A stretch of DNA of 52,251 bases from Symbiodinium natans (Eukaryota > Sar > Dinophyceae > Suessiales > Symbiodiniaceae), in contig CAJNDS010001280.1 of assembly GCA_905221605.1 (NCBI GenBank), positions 567,501 through 619,751 on the forward strand, read 5' to 3'. The translations under genes and the position numbers were made by a program. Below, piece by piece: positions 10,750 through 22,900 of this stretch. Position 1 is the first letter of the stretch, and the number at the start of each line of letters is the position of its first letter. The notes beneath the pieces were generated by a model that was given only the letters and a program-made list of their open reading frames with translations, was not told the origin of the DNA and made no database searches.

Positions 10750-11931
10750 GTTTGGCAGCCCCAAGAACCCGAAGCCCCGGGATTCTTATGGGTTTTTAGG
10801 TTTTAGGGGGTTTAGGGTTTAGGGTTTAGGGTTTAGGTTTTAGGGTTCCGGGTTTAGTCGGACTTAGGCTGGTTTGCTTGCTGGCCATGCTGCCCGCTTC
10901 GATGCTGGTGACAAGGAGCAGAAGGACCCGGCCTACCCCTCAATCCCAACCTTAAACCGGGTTTAGGGTTTAGGGTTTAGGGTTTAGGGTTTAGGGTTAC
11001 CCGAAACCCTAAACCCTAAACCCTCCTGGAGCTCCAGGAACAATGTGGACCTGAATCGGGTATGCTTAAGACATTACTTGGATGCTTGGTGATCATGTAA
11101 GAACTGCTGTTATGATTGGACTCCACGTCAACTACACCTGAGTGTACCCCTCCCCTTCTTCCAAGTCCTATTCGCCTTAAGCCCGGAACCCTACACCCAA
11201 AAACCCTAAATCCTCAACCCTAAACCCGAAACCCTAAACCCTAAACCCTAAAAGAACGACTCCTAAACTGCGAGGAGAAGGTGCAGCACCAGGAGGAGGC
11301 CGTGGCTTGCAGAGCTGGGAGAGCAGCAGGGTTTGTAAAGCAAGGGTTTCGGGTTTCGGGTTTAGGGTTTAGAGTTTCGGGTTTAGGGTTTAGGGTTTGG
11401 GGTTTAGGGTTTAGGGTTTGGGGTTTGGGGTTTAGGGTTGAGGGTCTAGGGTTTAGGGTTTGGGGTTTGGGGTTTGGGGTTCAGGACTGTAGGGCTTAAG
11501 GGTTTGGGGGCCTAGGGTTTTGTGGGTTGTGTCTTTAGGGCGCTTGATGTCTTTTTGGGGGCCTTAGAGGTTTAGGGCTTAAGCGTCTAGGGTCTAGCGT
11601 TTTGTGGGCTGCGTCTGTAGGGCGTTTGGTGTCGTGTTTTTGTTGTCGGGGGGGGGGGGGGGGGGGGGGTGGGGGTAGGGCTTGGGTTTGGGGTTCAGAA
11701 CTCTGGAACCCTAAACCCTGATTCCTAGTTGCGGATGATAAACCTAAACCCTAACCCTAAACCCCAAACTCCAAACCCCAAACCCTAAACCCCAAACCCC
11801 GAACCCTAAGCCCCAAACCCTAAACCCTAAACCCCAAACCCTTGGAGGCGCGGAACGTTGAAGGCATGAAGCTTCAACGACTCCGTGGCTTCAACGAGAC
11901 GGGCCTCAAGATGCTCCTGGCGGCGCCTTGA
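10750..11931 (+). CDS. coiled-coil protein, C-terminal exon set, unknown family
   Basis: Islands that join in frame: 10750-10773 (VWQPQEPE), 10868 to about 10915 (AGLLAGHAARFDAGDK), 11275-11304 (EKVQHQEEAV) and 11848-11931 (ARNVEGMKLQ ... NETGLKMLLAAP, stop TGA at 11929-11931). A small exon around 11023-11037 reading LLELQ may sit between the second and third. ELQ followed by EKVQHQEEAV gives a heptad-type helix. Donors would be GC, GA and GC, each with its first bases repeated at the next exon start. The last island has GC donors available before its stop, so it may not be terminal. No function can be assigned. Confidence 0.42.
11648..11669. repeat. poly(G) run
   Basis: An uninterrupted G run of about 20, then one T and more G, in an intron. 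Similar runs occur as poly(C) at about 37955-37980 and poly(G) at about 46602-46621. Lengths of such runs are prone to sequencing error. Confidence 0.9.
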
Positions 11932-11944
11932 TTGCAGAGAGCAG

Positions 11945-13862
11945 GGTGCGCTTTCTAGGCCGCTGTAGGGTACAGGGTTTAGGGTTTAGGGGGTTCAGGG
12001 TTTGGGGTTTAGGGTTTGGGGTTTAGGGTTTGGGGTTTAGGGTTTGGGGTTTAGGGTGTAGGGTTTAGGGTGTAGGTTTTTAGGGTTTACTTTTTTTTGA
12101 GAGCCCCAGACGTAAGCCCTGAAGGCCGAAGGCCCTAAAGCCCACAGCGCGGAAAGCTCCAGCCAGCAAGGATCACCTAAACCCTAAACCCTAAACCCCA
12201 AACTCCACATCCAAAACCCCAGACCCCAAACCCCAAGCCCAAAACCTTAAACCCCAAACCCTAGAGACCCTAAACCCCAAACCCCTAAACCCCCAAACCC
12301 TAAACCCCAAACCCTAAACTCCAAACCCTAAACCCCAAACCCCAAACCCTAAACCCTAAACCCCAAGCCCTAAACCCCAAACCCAAAACCGCAAACACTA
12401 AACCCCAAACCCTAAACCCTAAACCCCAAACCCTAAACCTAAAACCCCAAGCCCCAAAACCCCAAGCCCTAAACCCTAAACGCTAAACCCTAAACCCTAA
12501 ACCCTTAACCCTAAACTCCCAGGATCCCACCGTGCCGCTGGAAGCCTCCGGCTTCCTCGAGGAGGAGATACGGCCCCCCACGCGCTCCCCCTGTTTAGGG
12601 TTCAGGGTTTGGGGTTTAGGGTTTAGGGTTCAGGGTTCAGGGTTCAGGGTTTGGGGTTTAGGGTTTAGGGTTTGGAGTTTAGGGTTTGGGGTTTAGGGTT
12701 TGGGGCTTGGGTTTTAGGGTTTGGGGGTTTGGGGTTTTGGGGGTTAGGTTGCCTAGCTGCAGGCATAGGGTCGCGGGTCAACACCCCTAAGTACAGCAAA
12801 GCTGGGCCTATGACTTCGGGGTTGCAGTATAGTTTATGTCAGGGTACAGCAGACCTCCCCTGAACCCCTCAACCAACCGCAGCCCTAAACCCCAACTAAA
12901 CCCCCAAAGCCCTAAGCCCGAAACCCTAAACCCTAAACCCTAGACCCTGAACCCTTCAACCTTCTGGACCCCTAAATCACTAAACCCTGAACCTTTGAAG
13001 GCCCTGAAAGAAGATTTAGGGTTTAATTCTTTTCGGTTAGGGTTTAGGGTGCGGGGTTTAGGGTTTTAGGGTTTAGGGTGCGGGGTTTAGGGTTTAGGGT
13101 TTAGGGTTTAGGATTTCGGGTTTAAGGTTTAAGGTTTAGGGTTTGGGCGAAGATGTGTGTGTGTGTGTGTTGTTTCAGGTAGCCATATATCATATATAGT
13201 AGCCTTCTTGGGTTTGCTGTGCTTCTGAATACGCTGGCCCAGTGCCGACGTGCGGCCGGGGTTGAAGGACGATGTCGTTCTCCCTTCACCATCTGGCACA
13301 CCTATTTAGACCCAAACCCTAAACCCCAAAGCCAAAACCTTCTCGGGTTTAGGGTTTAGGGTTGAGGGTTTAGGGTTTAGGGTTTAACCCCTAAACTTCC
13401 AAAAACCCTTCGCAGGAGGCTGTGGGCCTCCCTTCGCCATGGAATCGTGACTTCGCCATATACATTTTGCATTTTTAAGGGTTTAGGGTTTAGGGTTTAG
13501 GGTTTAGGGTACTTATAGACTCAAAAATGAAAAGAAATTTAAACCTCGTGGGCCCTAACAGCCCCCAAAGAACCCCTAAGGGTCACTTATAAGGACCCCT
13601 CCCTCAGTCCCACCCTAATTACCCTAAACCCTAAACCCTAAACCCTAAACCCTAAACCCTAAACCCTAAACCCTAAACCCTAAACCCTAAACCCTAAACC
13701 CTAAACCCTAAACCCTAAACCCTAAACCCTAAACCCTAAACCCCCCTAAACCCCCTAAACCCTAAATCCTAAACCCTAAACCCTAAACCCCCCTAAAACC
13801 CCCAAACCCTAAATCCTAAACCCTAAATCCTAAACCCTAAACCCTAAATCCTAAAGAACTAG
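11945..13862. other. repeat-rich stretch with a few exon-like islands
   Basis: CCCTAAA/CCCCAAA runs (12178-12510), TTTAGGG/TTTGGGG runs (11975-12085, 12594-12735, 13030-13145), a TG microsatellite at about 13153-13170 and a long CCCTAAA array at 13620-13858. Possible exons: 12524 to about 12594 (DPTVPLEASGFLEEEIRP), near 12790-12850 (KYSKAGPMTSGLQYSLCQ) and near 13230-13310 (open in two frames). They may be N-terminal exons of the kinase or the end of the upstream gene. I could not join them in frame. Confidence 0.4.
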
Positions 13863-13909
13863 GTCAGCTCAAAGTGGTCCAGAAGCTCGGCGAGGGCACC
13901 TTTGGGAAG
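13863..13909 (+). CDS. kinase exon: glycine-rich loop
   Basis: Reads QLKVVQKLGEGTFGK, subdomain I of protein kinases (GxGxxG). The coding frame can be followed to 13936 before a TAA. Stopping at a GT donor at 13910 joins to VLCDPQQ at 14178 and gives GEGTFGKVL, the usual spacing. Acceptor is CTAG at 13859-13862. Confidence 0.75.
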
Positions 13910-16900
13910 GTCTACAAGTGCCAGGCTCCGCAGCTCTAAGGTCGGGGGTTTAGGGTTTAGGGTTTAGGGTTTAGGGTTTAGGGTTAGGGTTTAGGGTTTA
14001 GGGTTTAGGGTTTAGGATTTAGGGTGTGGGGTTTGGGGTTTGGGGTTTGGGGTTTGGGGTGTAGAGGTGTATCCTTCAACCCTTGACCCAAAACCATAAG
14101 GGTCTAGGGTGTTGGGGTTGAGGCTTTTTTGGGGTTTGGGGTTTTTGGGTTGTCGCACACAACTCCTACCCACCCAGGTTTTGTGCGATCCCCAGCAGTT
14201 TGTGACCGTCAAGCTGATCAAGGAGACGGGTGGGTCTAGTGCGTACTACCCCCTAGGATGCCAATGCCCAGTAGTGCCCCTATTCCCTTTTTGGGGGCTC
14301 TAGGTTCCCCTATAAACCCCTTGAAGCAAAAAAGGGCACCCAGACCCCCAAACCCCCAAATCCAAAACCTCAAGCCCCAAACCCCGAACCCCAAACGGCA
14401 AGCCGCAAACCCCACACCCTCATCCTCCAACCCCAGACCCCAAGTTTCAAACCCTAAACCCCAAACCCCACACCCCCAAACCCCCAAAACCCCAAACCCC
14501 CACACCCCCAAACCCCAAACCCCAAACCCTAAACCCTAAACCCTAAACCCCAAACCCCCAAACCCCAAACCCTAAACCTCAGACCCCCAAACCCTCAAGC
14601 CCTAGACCAAACCGCGGGCCCACAACCCTAACGCCCATGGTCCCATACCTTCGTTTAAAGGGTTCGAATTTTGGCCCTTGGTTTGTATAGGGTACGGTAT
14701 GTATATATATATATATATGTATATACATATTTGAGTTATAGAAGGGTTCCAAGATTCAGGGCCCATACTAAAGGCTCATGAAACCCCAAGCCCTAAACCC
14801 TACGTCCTAAATCCAAAACCATGAACCCTTCACCCCAAACCCTAAACCGAACCTCCGGGCCCATGAAACCACCCCAAGAAATGCCCAGCAAAAAGGACAA
14901 GTCGGCAATGGTCCAGACAGAGATCCGGATGTTGGAACTTGGGACAAGCAGATGAGTTTAGGGTGCAGGTTGATGTTTAGGGTTTAGGGTTTAGGGTCTA
15001 AGGGTGTAGGGTTTCAGGGTTTCAGGGTTTCAGGGTTTCAGGGTTTCAGGGTTTAGGGTTTAGGGTTTAGACCCTAAACCCTAAAGCCTAAACCCAAAAC
15101 CCAAAACCCTAAACCCTACACCCTAAACCCTTAGCTTAGGCGCCAGGTTTGGGGTTTGAGGGTTTTGGTCGGACGGTTTCGTGGTTCAACTTCGTTGCGC
15201 CCTGTATTTTGAAGCCTCGCTCTTAAAGCAAAAGGGGCTCTCGTATTCTGTTTAGTCCCTAGACCCTAACCCTAAACCCTAAACCCTAAACCCTAAACCC
15301 TAAACCCTAAACCCTAAACCTTAAAGCCCAAACCCTAAACCCTAAATCCGAAGTTGCCTCATGATGATTCGGAGCCCCCAGTTCTCCTCCACCCTAAATC
15401 CCCAATCCCAAACCCTAAATCCTCAGTCCTAAACCCGCCCCAAGCCCTAAACCCTACTTGAACCCAAGCCCCAAACCCTAAACCCTAAACCCTAAACCCT
15501 AAACCCTAAACCCTAAACCCTAAACCCTAAACCCTAAACCCTAAACCCTAAACCCTAAACCCTAAACCCTAAACCCTAAACCCTAAACCCCAAACCCCAA
15601 AACCCAAACCCTAAACCCTAAATCCTAAGCACTAGGAACCCCCAAGAGATTTTCACAGAGTATCCCTTGAGTGAGCGCACTCCAGAGCCTTCAGGGGAGT
15701 ACCCTAAACCCTAAACCCTAAACCCTAAACCCTAAACCCTAAACCCTAAACCCTAATCCTTAAACCCTAAACCCTAAACCCTAAACCCTAAACCCCTCAA
15801 CCAGAGCATCCTGCAGAGCACAATCCTAGCTATGAACCCCAATATCTAGGACCCAGAGCAGGCCGCAATTTTTCCATTTTGGCGGGGTTTAGGGTTTAGG
15901 GTTTAGGGTTTAGGGTTTAGGGTTTAGGGTTTAGGGTTTAGGGTTTAGGGCTAGGACCCTGAGCAGACCCGGAGCAGGCCGTGAAGTACCCCCTTTTGTA
16001 AGGGTATGGGTTCCCTTTAAAAGGCCCCTGAGACCCCAATGGTGACCTTGTCATTCCTAGGTTGCTCTTGGGTCTGTAATCTCACGAGATTTTTATATAT
16101 AGTTCGTCGGTTACCCTAGAAGTGCTCTCCTCCCAACCCCTTCAAAAATCACCCTGAGAATTTGCGGTTTAGGGTTGAGGGTTCAGGGTTTAGGGTTTAG
16201 GGTTTAGGGTTTAGGGTTCAGGGTACAGGGTTTAGGGTTTAGGGTTGGCAAAGGATCCCTGTACAGAGATACCCTGGAACGCCCAATCGTGCAGGATCTT
16301 TACAGTGCCCATGATTCTTTTTGGGTGGGGTACTGCTGCCGCTGTTGGTCAAAGCTCCCTTGACCCTGGCAGGGTCTAGAAAGCACCCCCCCTCCCCCCC
16401 CCTGCACAGGATCTACTTTCTATCCCGACCTACTTTCTAAGCCCCATCCTCTAAACACGAAACCATCCTTCGAATCTAGGGTTTAGGGTACGGGGGGCAA
16501 CCGAAGGAGGACAGGGAACAAGACAGTCAACCCCAACAGAAGCCCTTATTACCCCTGGAACAACCAACAACCGAACAACAAGACCCCAAACCAAGGGTAC
16601 ACCTTTTACGAAACCTTCGACCGCTTTGGTCATGGCTTGAGCCAAAGATTACCGGGTTCATTGACCCTTCAACTTCCAATACCAACTCCTTTCTACAATA
16701 CCAATTGCAGCTCCGCACTCCCCCTGTCCTAGGATTTCCTAGGACACATTGGAGGTGCAGATCTTTGGCCAAAAACCGCCATTTAGGCAGCAGCCAGCTG
16801 CTTGAAATGCACATTATGGTTTAACGTCATCCAGGACGAACCTTCAGCTCATTGGCTGAATCCTTTACCATTGAGGATTTCTTCACCTCGCACTTGGAAA

Positions 16901-19900
16901 ATTCACGTTCCAGCGGCTCGTTCCTCACCAAGGAACTCAGCATTCACCACCCAGCCATCCTTGAGGCAATGCTTACAAAGCGTCTTAGCTCTGAGCTGTG
17001 AATATCGCAGAACATCACAATCACTGCTTGCGTGCATACAGTTCCCACCCACTGTTGTATACAAAGTGGCACTCGCAGGAATAACCACCGCTTTCTTGAT
17101 CCACAGCCATTTATACAGCCGTCGAAAGAGGCACCATGCCAGTTCCCAGAGTATAATTGCTGCCACCAAATATGCAACAAGGTCTGAATTGTTGACAACC
17201 ATTTCAATACCTTGAGCCAGAACCATCACCGTAGACGTGTTGGCGACCTTGCACACCCCTTCTTCTGAGCAAAAGAATCCAGCCGTGGACACTTCTTCGC
17301 CACCAATTGCCATCCCTTGCAGAGATGCAGCCACCATCATGACCGCCATTGCAAGCGAGGCTTTTTTCAAATCAGTCCCTTGTACCAACAGTCGGAGACC
17401 CCAAAGTGCCTTTTGCTTTGCATACACCTGTCCACTCATCAATTTGGTCAACAGGTCAGCGATCATATACTCACCGCGAAGATGCGCTATCACCATATAA
17501 CCACGGTCCACCAGAGACCTGACACCGGCTGCTCGAATTCTCAGGTGTCTTGTCCTCCAGCTTCCAGCAGGATATTGAATGATCGAGCACGTTGAAACCG
17601 AATCTGTATACAGCACTTTTTGCAGCGATTCTTCACCTGTTCCAACCAAAGCGGCAATTATAGGGGTGCACGACTGAATCATCGTTGCTCCCTCTATGGA
17701 CGCATGTAATTCAGCTTCAGCTGTACTTAAAGCCACCGTTGATTGTCTTTGTGTTGCCCACATCACTGGACAGTCACCCCACACCACCACCGCTCCTGAG
17801 TGGCTCTTTTCGTTTTCACCTGCTGCAAAGCTGGCATCCGCGTAGGACTCCACCACCTTAACGCCTCGTCCATAACGCAACACCTCATTTCTTTCTTTTT
17901 CGCATGTTGCGATTGCTCCGAACGTCAAGCCTAACGTTGGAGTTGCAGCAAGGTATCGGAAAACCTCCTCAGCCTTTTTAACCACAAATCGCGGCCTTCG
18001 GGATGTCCACAAAGACAACTGGCTCGTGCAGAACGCCAAATCAGGTCGAGTTTTGATTGCCACCCAGAGGAACTCCCCTACGGCACCTTGAGCCGCTCGC
18101 AAGGAAGGAATATCCACCTCCTCTTCTTCACCTGGAGTTTCTTTCACCATTGGCAGGTTACTCCCTTTTCCAGTTTCATCGATCTGATACCCTCGTCGGT
18201 TCAGCAAATCTCTCACAAAGTCCTCCTGGTTGAGAAAGAAGCTGCCATTTCGATACCAGATTTGGACACCCAAAAACTTCAGGAATCCATCACCGCAGCC
18301 TGGACCACAGAACTCGGGTTCAGAAGTTTTCCACTCCTTCCTAATCTGTTCCAAGGCCTCCCGGAGCACTGTCATAGTCCCAGCCATCAAAAAATCATCC
18401 ACGTAAAGACCCATTGTCCCTACCAACTTGCTTGCACCTTCCAGCTTCTCTTGCGCCATAATAAGGAACAGACTTGGGTCTGCGTTGGACCTCTGAAAGC
18501 TCATTGCTTGTCCATCCTTTGACACCCAAGACATCCCTTGAAGACGTTGGTCTCGCCACTCCACCCATGCTGCAGGACTTTCGGCCAAACCGTACAAGGC
18601 CTTCCTCACAATCCACCGCTCCTCTTTTGTGCAAAGACCCAATTTCACCGCCGCCCTTGGGGGCTGCACCACCACCAAACGCCCTTCTCTTTGCGCCCTA
18701 TTCATCGGCGCCGTCAGAAAAGCTTTGGAAATGTCTAAGCCAGCGATGATCCACACCATATATGCTGCGTGCCTCACTTGACACCTGAATGTAGTTGAAT
18801 CTAAACCTGGAGCGTACAGCGAGTGACGACTGAGTGACCTCGGCCCTTCATATTCTGTAGCTGCCGTTGACGAAATGAAGTTTCCACATGCACAGATACG
18901 GGCACGTCGCCTCCCTGTCCCTTGCTTCCGGGTAAACACCACCAGACTGGGAACGTACTCAATCACCGGTGCATTAGGCTCTTCCGCCAGTTTGTCCAGC
19001 TTTTCTTGAGTTGTTGGTTCCACCACCTCCAACTCTTTCACCAAAGACGTCACCTCGTCCGACAATGATTCCCTCCACTTTTCCAGCTCTTGCATGGCTT
19101 CTTGTGTAGGGATTGTTTTTGTTTGCAGGAACTCAACCTCCTCTGCTGCCTCAAGCGCGGTATTTTCTTGTACCATTTGCTGAACTTGAGCTGCTTTGAC
19201 CAAAAACTTCGAGAGCTGTTCCTCAGCCCTTTTTGCTTTAACCAGCCATTCTCTAGTCTCTGATCCTTTTTCCTCATTCGACTCATTGGCCGATCCATGG
19301 AACTCGTCCAAAATGCAACATTCCTGTTCAGCAATTAGGCGTCGAATACTCAAATGCTCCTCTAGAGCCCATTGATGCGCTTCGAACACAGCGTAGTCGA
19401 CTTCCTCTGCAAGGTCGTCCAGCGAGGTCTCTTTCAACGTCATTTTTAACCACTTCCTTTTTTCACCTTCTTCAGCTTGTGGTTCCGGAAGAGGAAACTT
19501 GCATTGGAGAAGATAGCACCTATCCTTGTAGCTCAAACGCTCCATAAAAACAGGTGTGTACCCTGTCAAGGATACCCTGTTCCCTTTCCAAGGCATAGGA
19601 CCATGCAGTTTTCTCGGAAAGAACGACATGAAGTTCCAGTGGATATCGACCAATTTTCCAGGTAAGACTTTCTTCCCATAGGATTGCTCCACCACTTCAG
19701 CTCCTTCCTCTAAAACCTTTTCATCCTCAACCCACAGCTGACCATCTTTATAGTCACCAAAGCCACACACATAATTGCAGCAATGTTTTTCATTGTGACT
19801 ATCCCTATGCAATGACACCGGAGCATTGCACGAGATCTGAAGAGCAGAAAATTTGGCTTCAGGATTGTGGTGCCTCACGAATGATGCCAAATAACGACAT

Positions 19901-22900
19901 AGCCATGGTCTTCGATGAGTCTCTTTTGTAATACCACACACTCCGCCATGAGTATAGTGGCCCAACACCAGAGCTCGCGTACTTGTACACCAATTGTTGA
20001 TACCACCTCTTCGATTCACCCTCTTTGGGTATACAATCCCTTCCAAAAGCTCCTCACAGTCCACGTAATCATACATAGACCTTTCATACATTGACTTGGC
20101 TTTTTGCTCTTCCTTTTCCAACTGTGTTCCATCCTCAGCAGTCTCACTTTTGCAGACCAAATAAGCATTTTCATGAGGAGAACAGCAAGTCGGCCAATAC
20201 TCATCACCAGGAACATTGTCCTCAACATCTGCATTTTCTTCCAGCTCCCCCAGACCCTGCATGTCATCCTCGAAAATTTCTAAGGGCGGACTCTCCCCCC
20301 GCTTGCGAAGCAAGCGCAAGGAGCCCACATGACCACGCAGTGAAGAGGCCGGGCTTTTCTCCATCAACCGATGGCGAACTGGAGGATCGCGAGGCGGAGG
20401 TAAAGGAGGACCTTCCTCATCAGCGAACCGAAGCGCCGGTTTTTTCCCCTTGAGACGATGCTCTGGAGGAGAAGGCTCCTGCTCTTCTACCACCCCTTCC
20501 AGCTCCAAGTCAGGCGGTTCCTTTATATTGGAAAAAATCGTAGTGCAGGGAAATAACACCAGTTCATCCGGATCTTTTGCAGTCCCTTGAGCTTCCACCC
20601 AATAACCACCAGGTAGGTCATCGCATGGACCCAAAAGAAGTGCAGGCTGCGTACGATCGACCCATTGCCGACCTTTCTTTGTTCCATCCGGACCCAGCAA
20701 CTCCCACGGACGACGTTTAACTTGAATCTGAGCACCAAAGGGAAGCAATGCCTTAGGATTTAACCCCAACTCCCTTTCAGCTTTCTGCCACCGTAACATT
20801 GACCAATGGCGAGCAGCCAGTGCCCAGTACGCCGGTCCGAGTCGCGCCTCCTTTAAGAGCGACCTGACACCACGTTTGAATAAACCCACACATGCTTCAG
20901 CGCGCCCATTTGTTTGCGGGACTCCAGGATCACCAGTGGTCCTATATATCAGACGAGTTTCGCAAAAGGACCGGAAGCGTGCATTGACAAACTCCCCCGC
21001 TCGATCTGAGTGGATTCTCAACACCGGATACCCATGTCTCTGCAAGCGCACCATCATTCTTTGAACTGCCGATAAAACAGTTGTTTGCTGTTTGTCCACA
21101 ATCGGCTCCACCATAACGAAGTTGATCATACGAACCGGTTGGGTCAAGTGGTCCTTCAGTTCCTTCCAGGATTTTTCAGAAGCTTGAATTTTCAACACCT
21201 CTGCCTCCAGAACTGGCGCAGGTTCCACCGGTGCAGAGTCTTCCTCCTCGAAGTTAGCGACTGCATCGCCTAGCCATTCTCCAACACCAGCACCATCATC
21301 TACCACCTGATCTTCCACCTCATCCGCATCTTCCTCCTTTTCTGGAGGGCGACCAACATTGGGATCCAACATTGGAAATTGATACACACCAATAACAGCG
21401 TGTCGTGGCTTCTGCTGGTGAGCATCCTTTGAAAACTTGTATGGACCCGCTAAGTCCAATGATAAAGTGTAAGCATCCCCATGCTTTCGCCTCAAATGGC
21501 GACGCTCTTTTCCAGCAGCAGACACACAGATTTGACAATCACGTCTGAAGGGAATATGCCCCCTTAGGCAATGGTCACGGAAGGCACGCTCCTCAGCTGT
21601 CAACCTCCGTAACGTTCCTTCTCGTTCTTCCTTTTTTGACACCATAGCTGCCCGTTCAGCATCGCTCTCATGCAACCATTGTGCCAACCTGTGACGTATT
21701 CTTTTAACCAATCCAAACGCCCATCGCGCCCATATAGAGGATTGTCCAATACGCTCTTCCAGGGTAGAAGCGAATGTTGCTGACCACGGAACAACCACGC
21801 GAACCTGTTCCAACGATTCCCATAGTTCCATATCAGACACCAGGAAAGTCGTAGGTTTCACCAGAGCATGTCCCAAAGCTCCTTGATCAAAGTGTGCAGC
21901 GTACATTCCATAACGCTCACAAAAGCTTTTCACCTCTGGCCAACTCCAGAAGGTAGGACTTGAGAGCCCTTCCTGAGAACCATCCACCAGATCCTCAGCA
22001 CTCAAGACCGTTTTGCCGTTCTGAGAGAAATCTTTCCCTATGAGTTCAGGGTCCCCAGGGCTTTCCATGCCAAAGAAGACAGAACTTCCATTGATGACTT
22101 CAGCAGTTCCACACCTTGAATGCACCGCCACGTCATATAGGAAAAGCATCTTCAGAAGTAAAACACCATCCTTTTGAGCTAATTCTTGATGTGGCCAAGG
22201 AAGACTTTTTAACCCCAACCGTTCAGGCCCACAGCGTCGGCGTAATACAGGTGGACCACCGTCTTCACCTCTCAACCTTGACACTGTCCTGCATGGAGGT
22301 CCTCCAACCACAGCAACCACCTTTCCTTCAGCCGCCAGATGCAGAAGATACTTCCAGACGCTCGAATTATGTAGGTCACCGCCTTTTGTCAAATCCAGCT
22401 CCAGTACCTCCACATCCCGACTGGGAAAATGCCATTTTTGTTTTCCCGAAAATAGGTGTACCACCACCCTTTTTGCTCGTGCCAGCCGTCTCCTTTTATG
22501 ACGGTTGAAAGGCAACGCTGCAATATCTCCACGTGGCAACAGCTCCATCAGCATATTTTCTGGTATATTCCCATAATACCACCGAAGAAATCTCCAGCAT
22601 GCCTGGACGAACTCCTCCTCATTCGCTGACGCTGTCCGCGCTGCGCTTTGCAACGACGTTTTTACAGCCACCTCGTTGTCCGTATTCGGACACCCTTGAA
22701 CCATACGTGCCACCTTCAAAGCTTGCTTTGGTGAGCACCAATCCATTTCATCAATGATCTGAAGCGCCACCTCCTTTTCCAAACAAGGGCACCCATTCAG
22801 ATCACGAACGCGAAGTTCCCCCAGAACAGGATGTGAGGCTGTGCACTTGCCACCACGCCACTGAACTCTGAGACCAACCAAGGCGCTCGCTTTGCCAATT

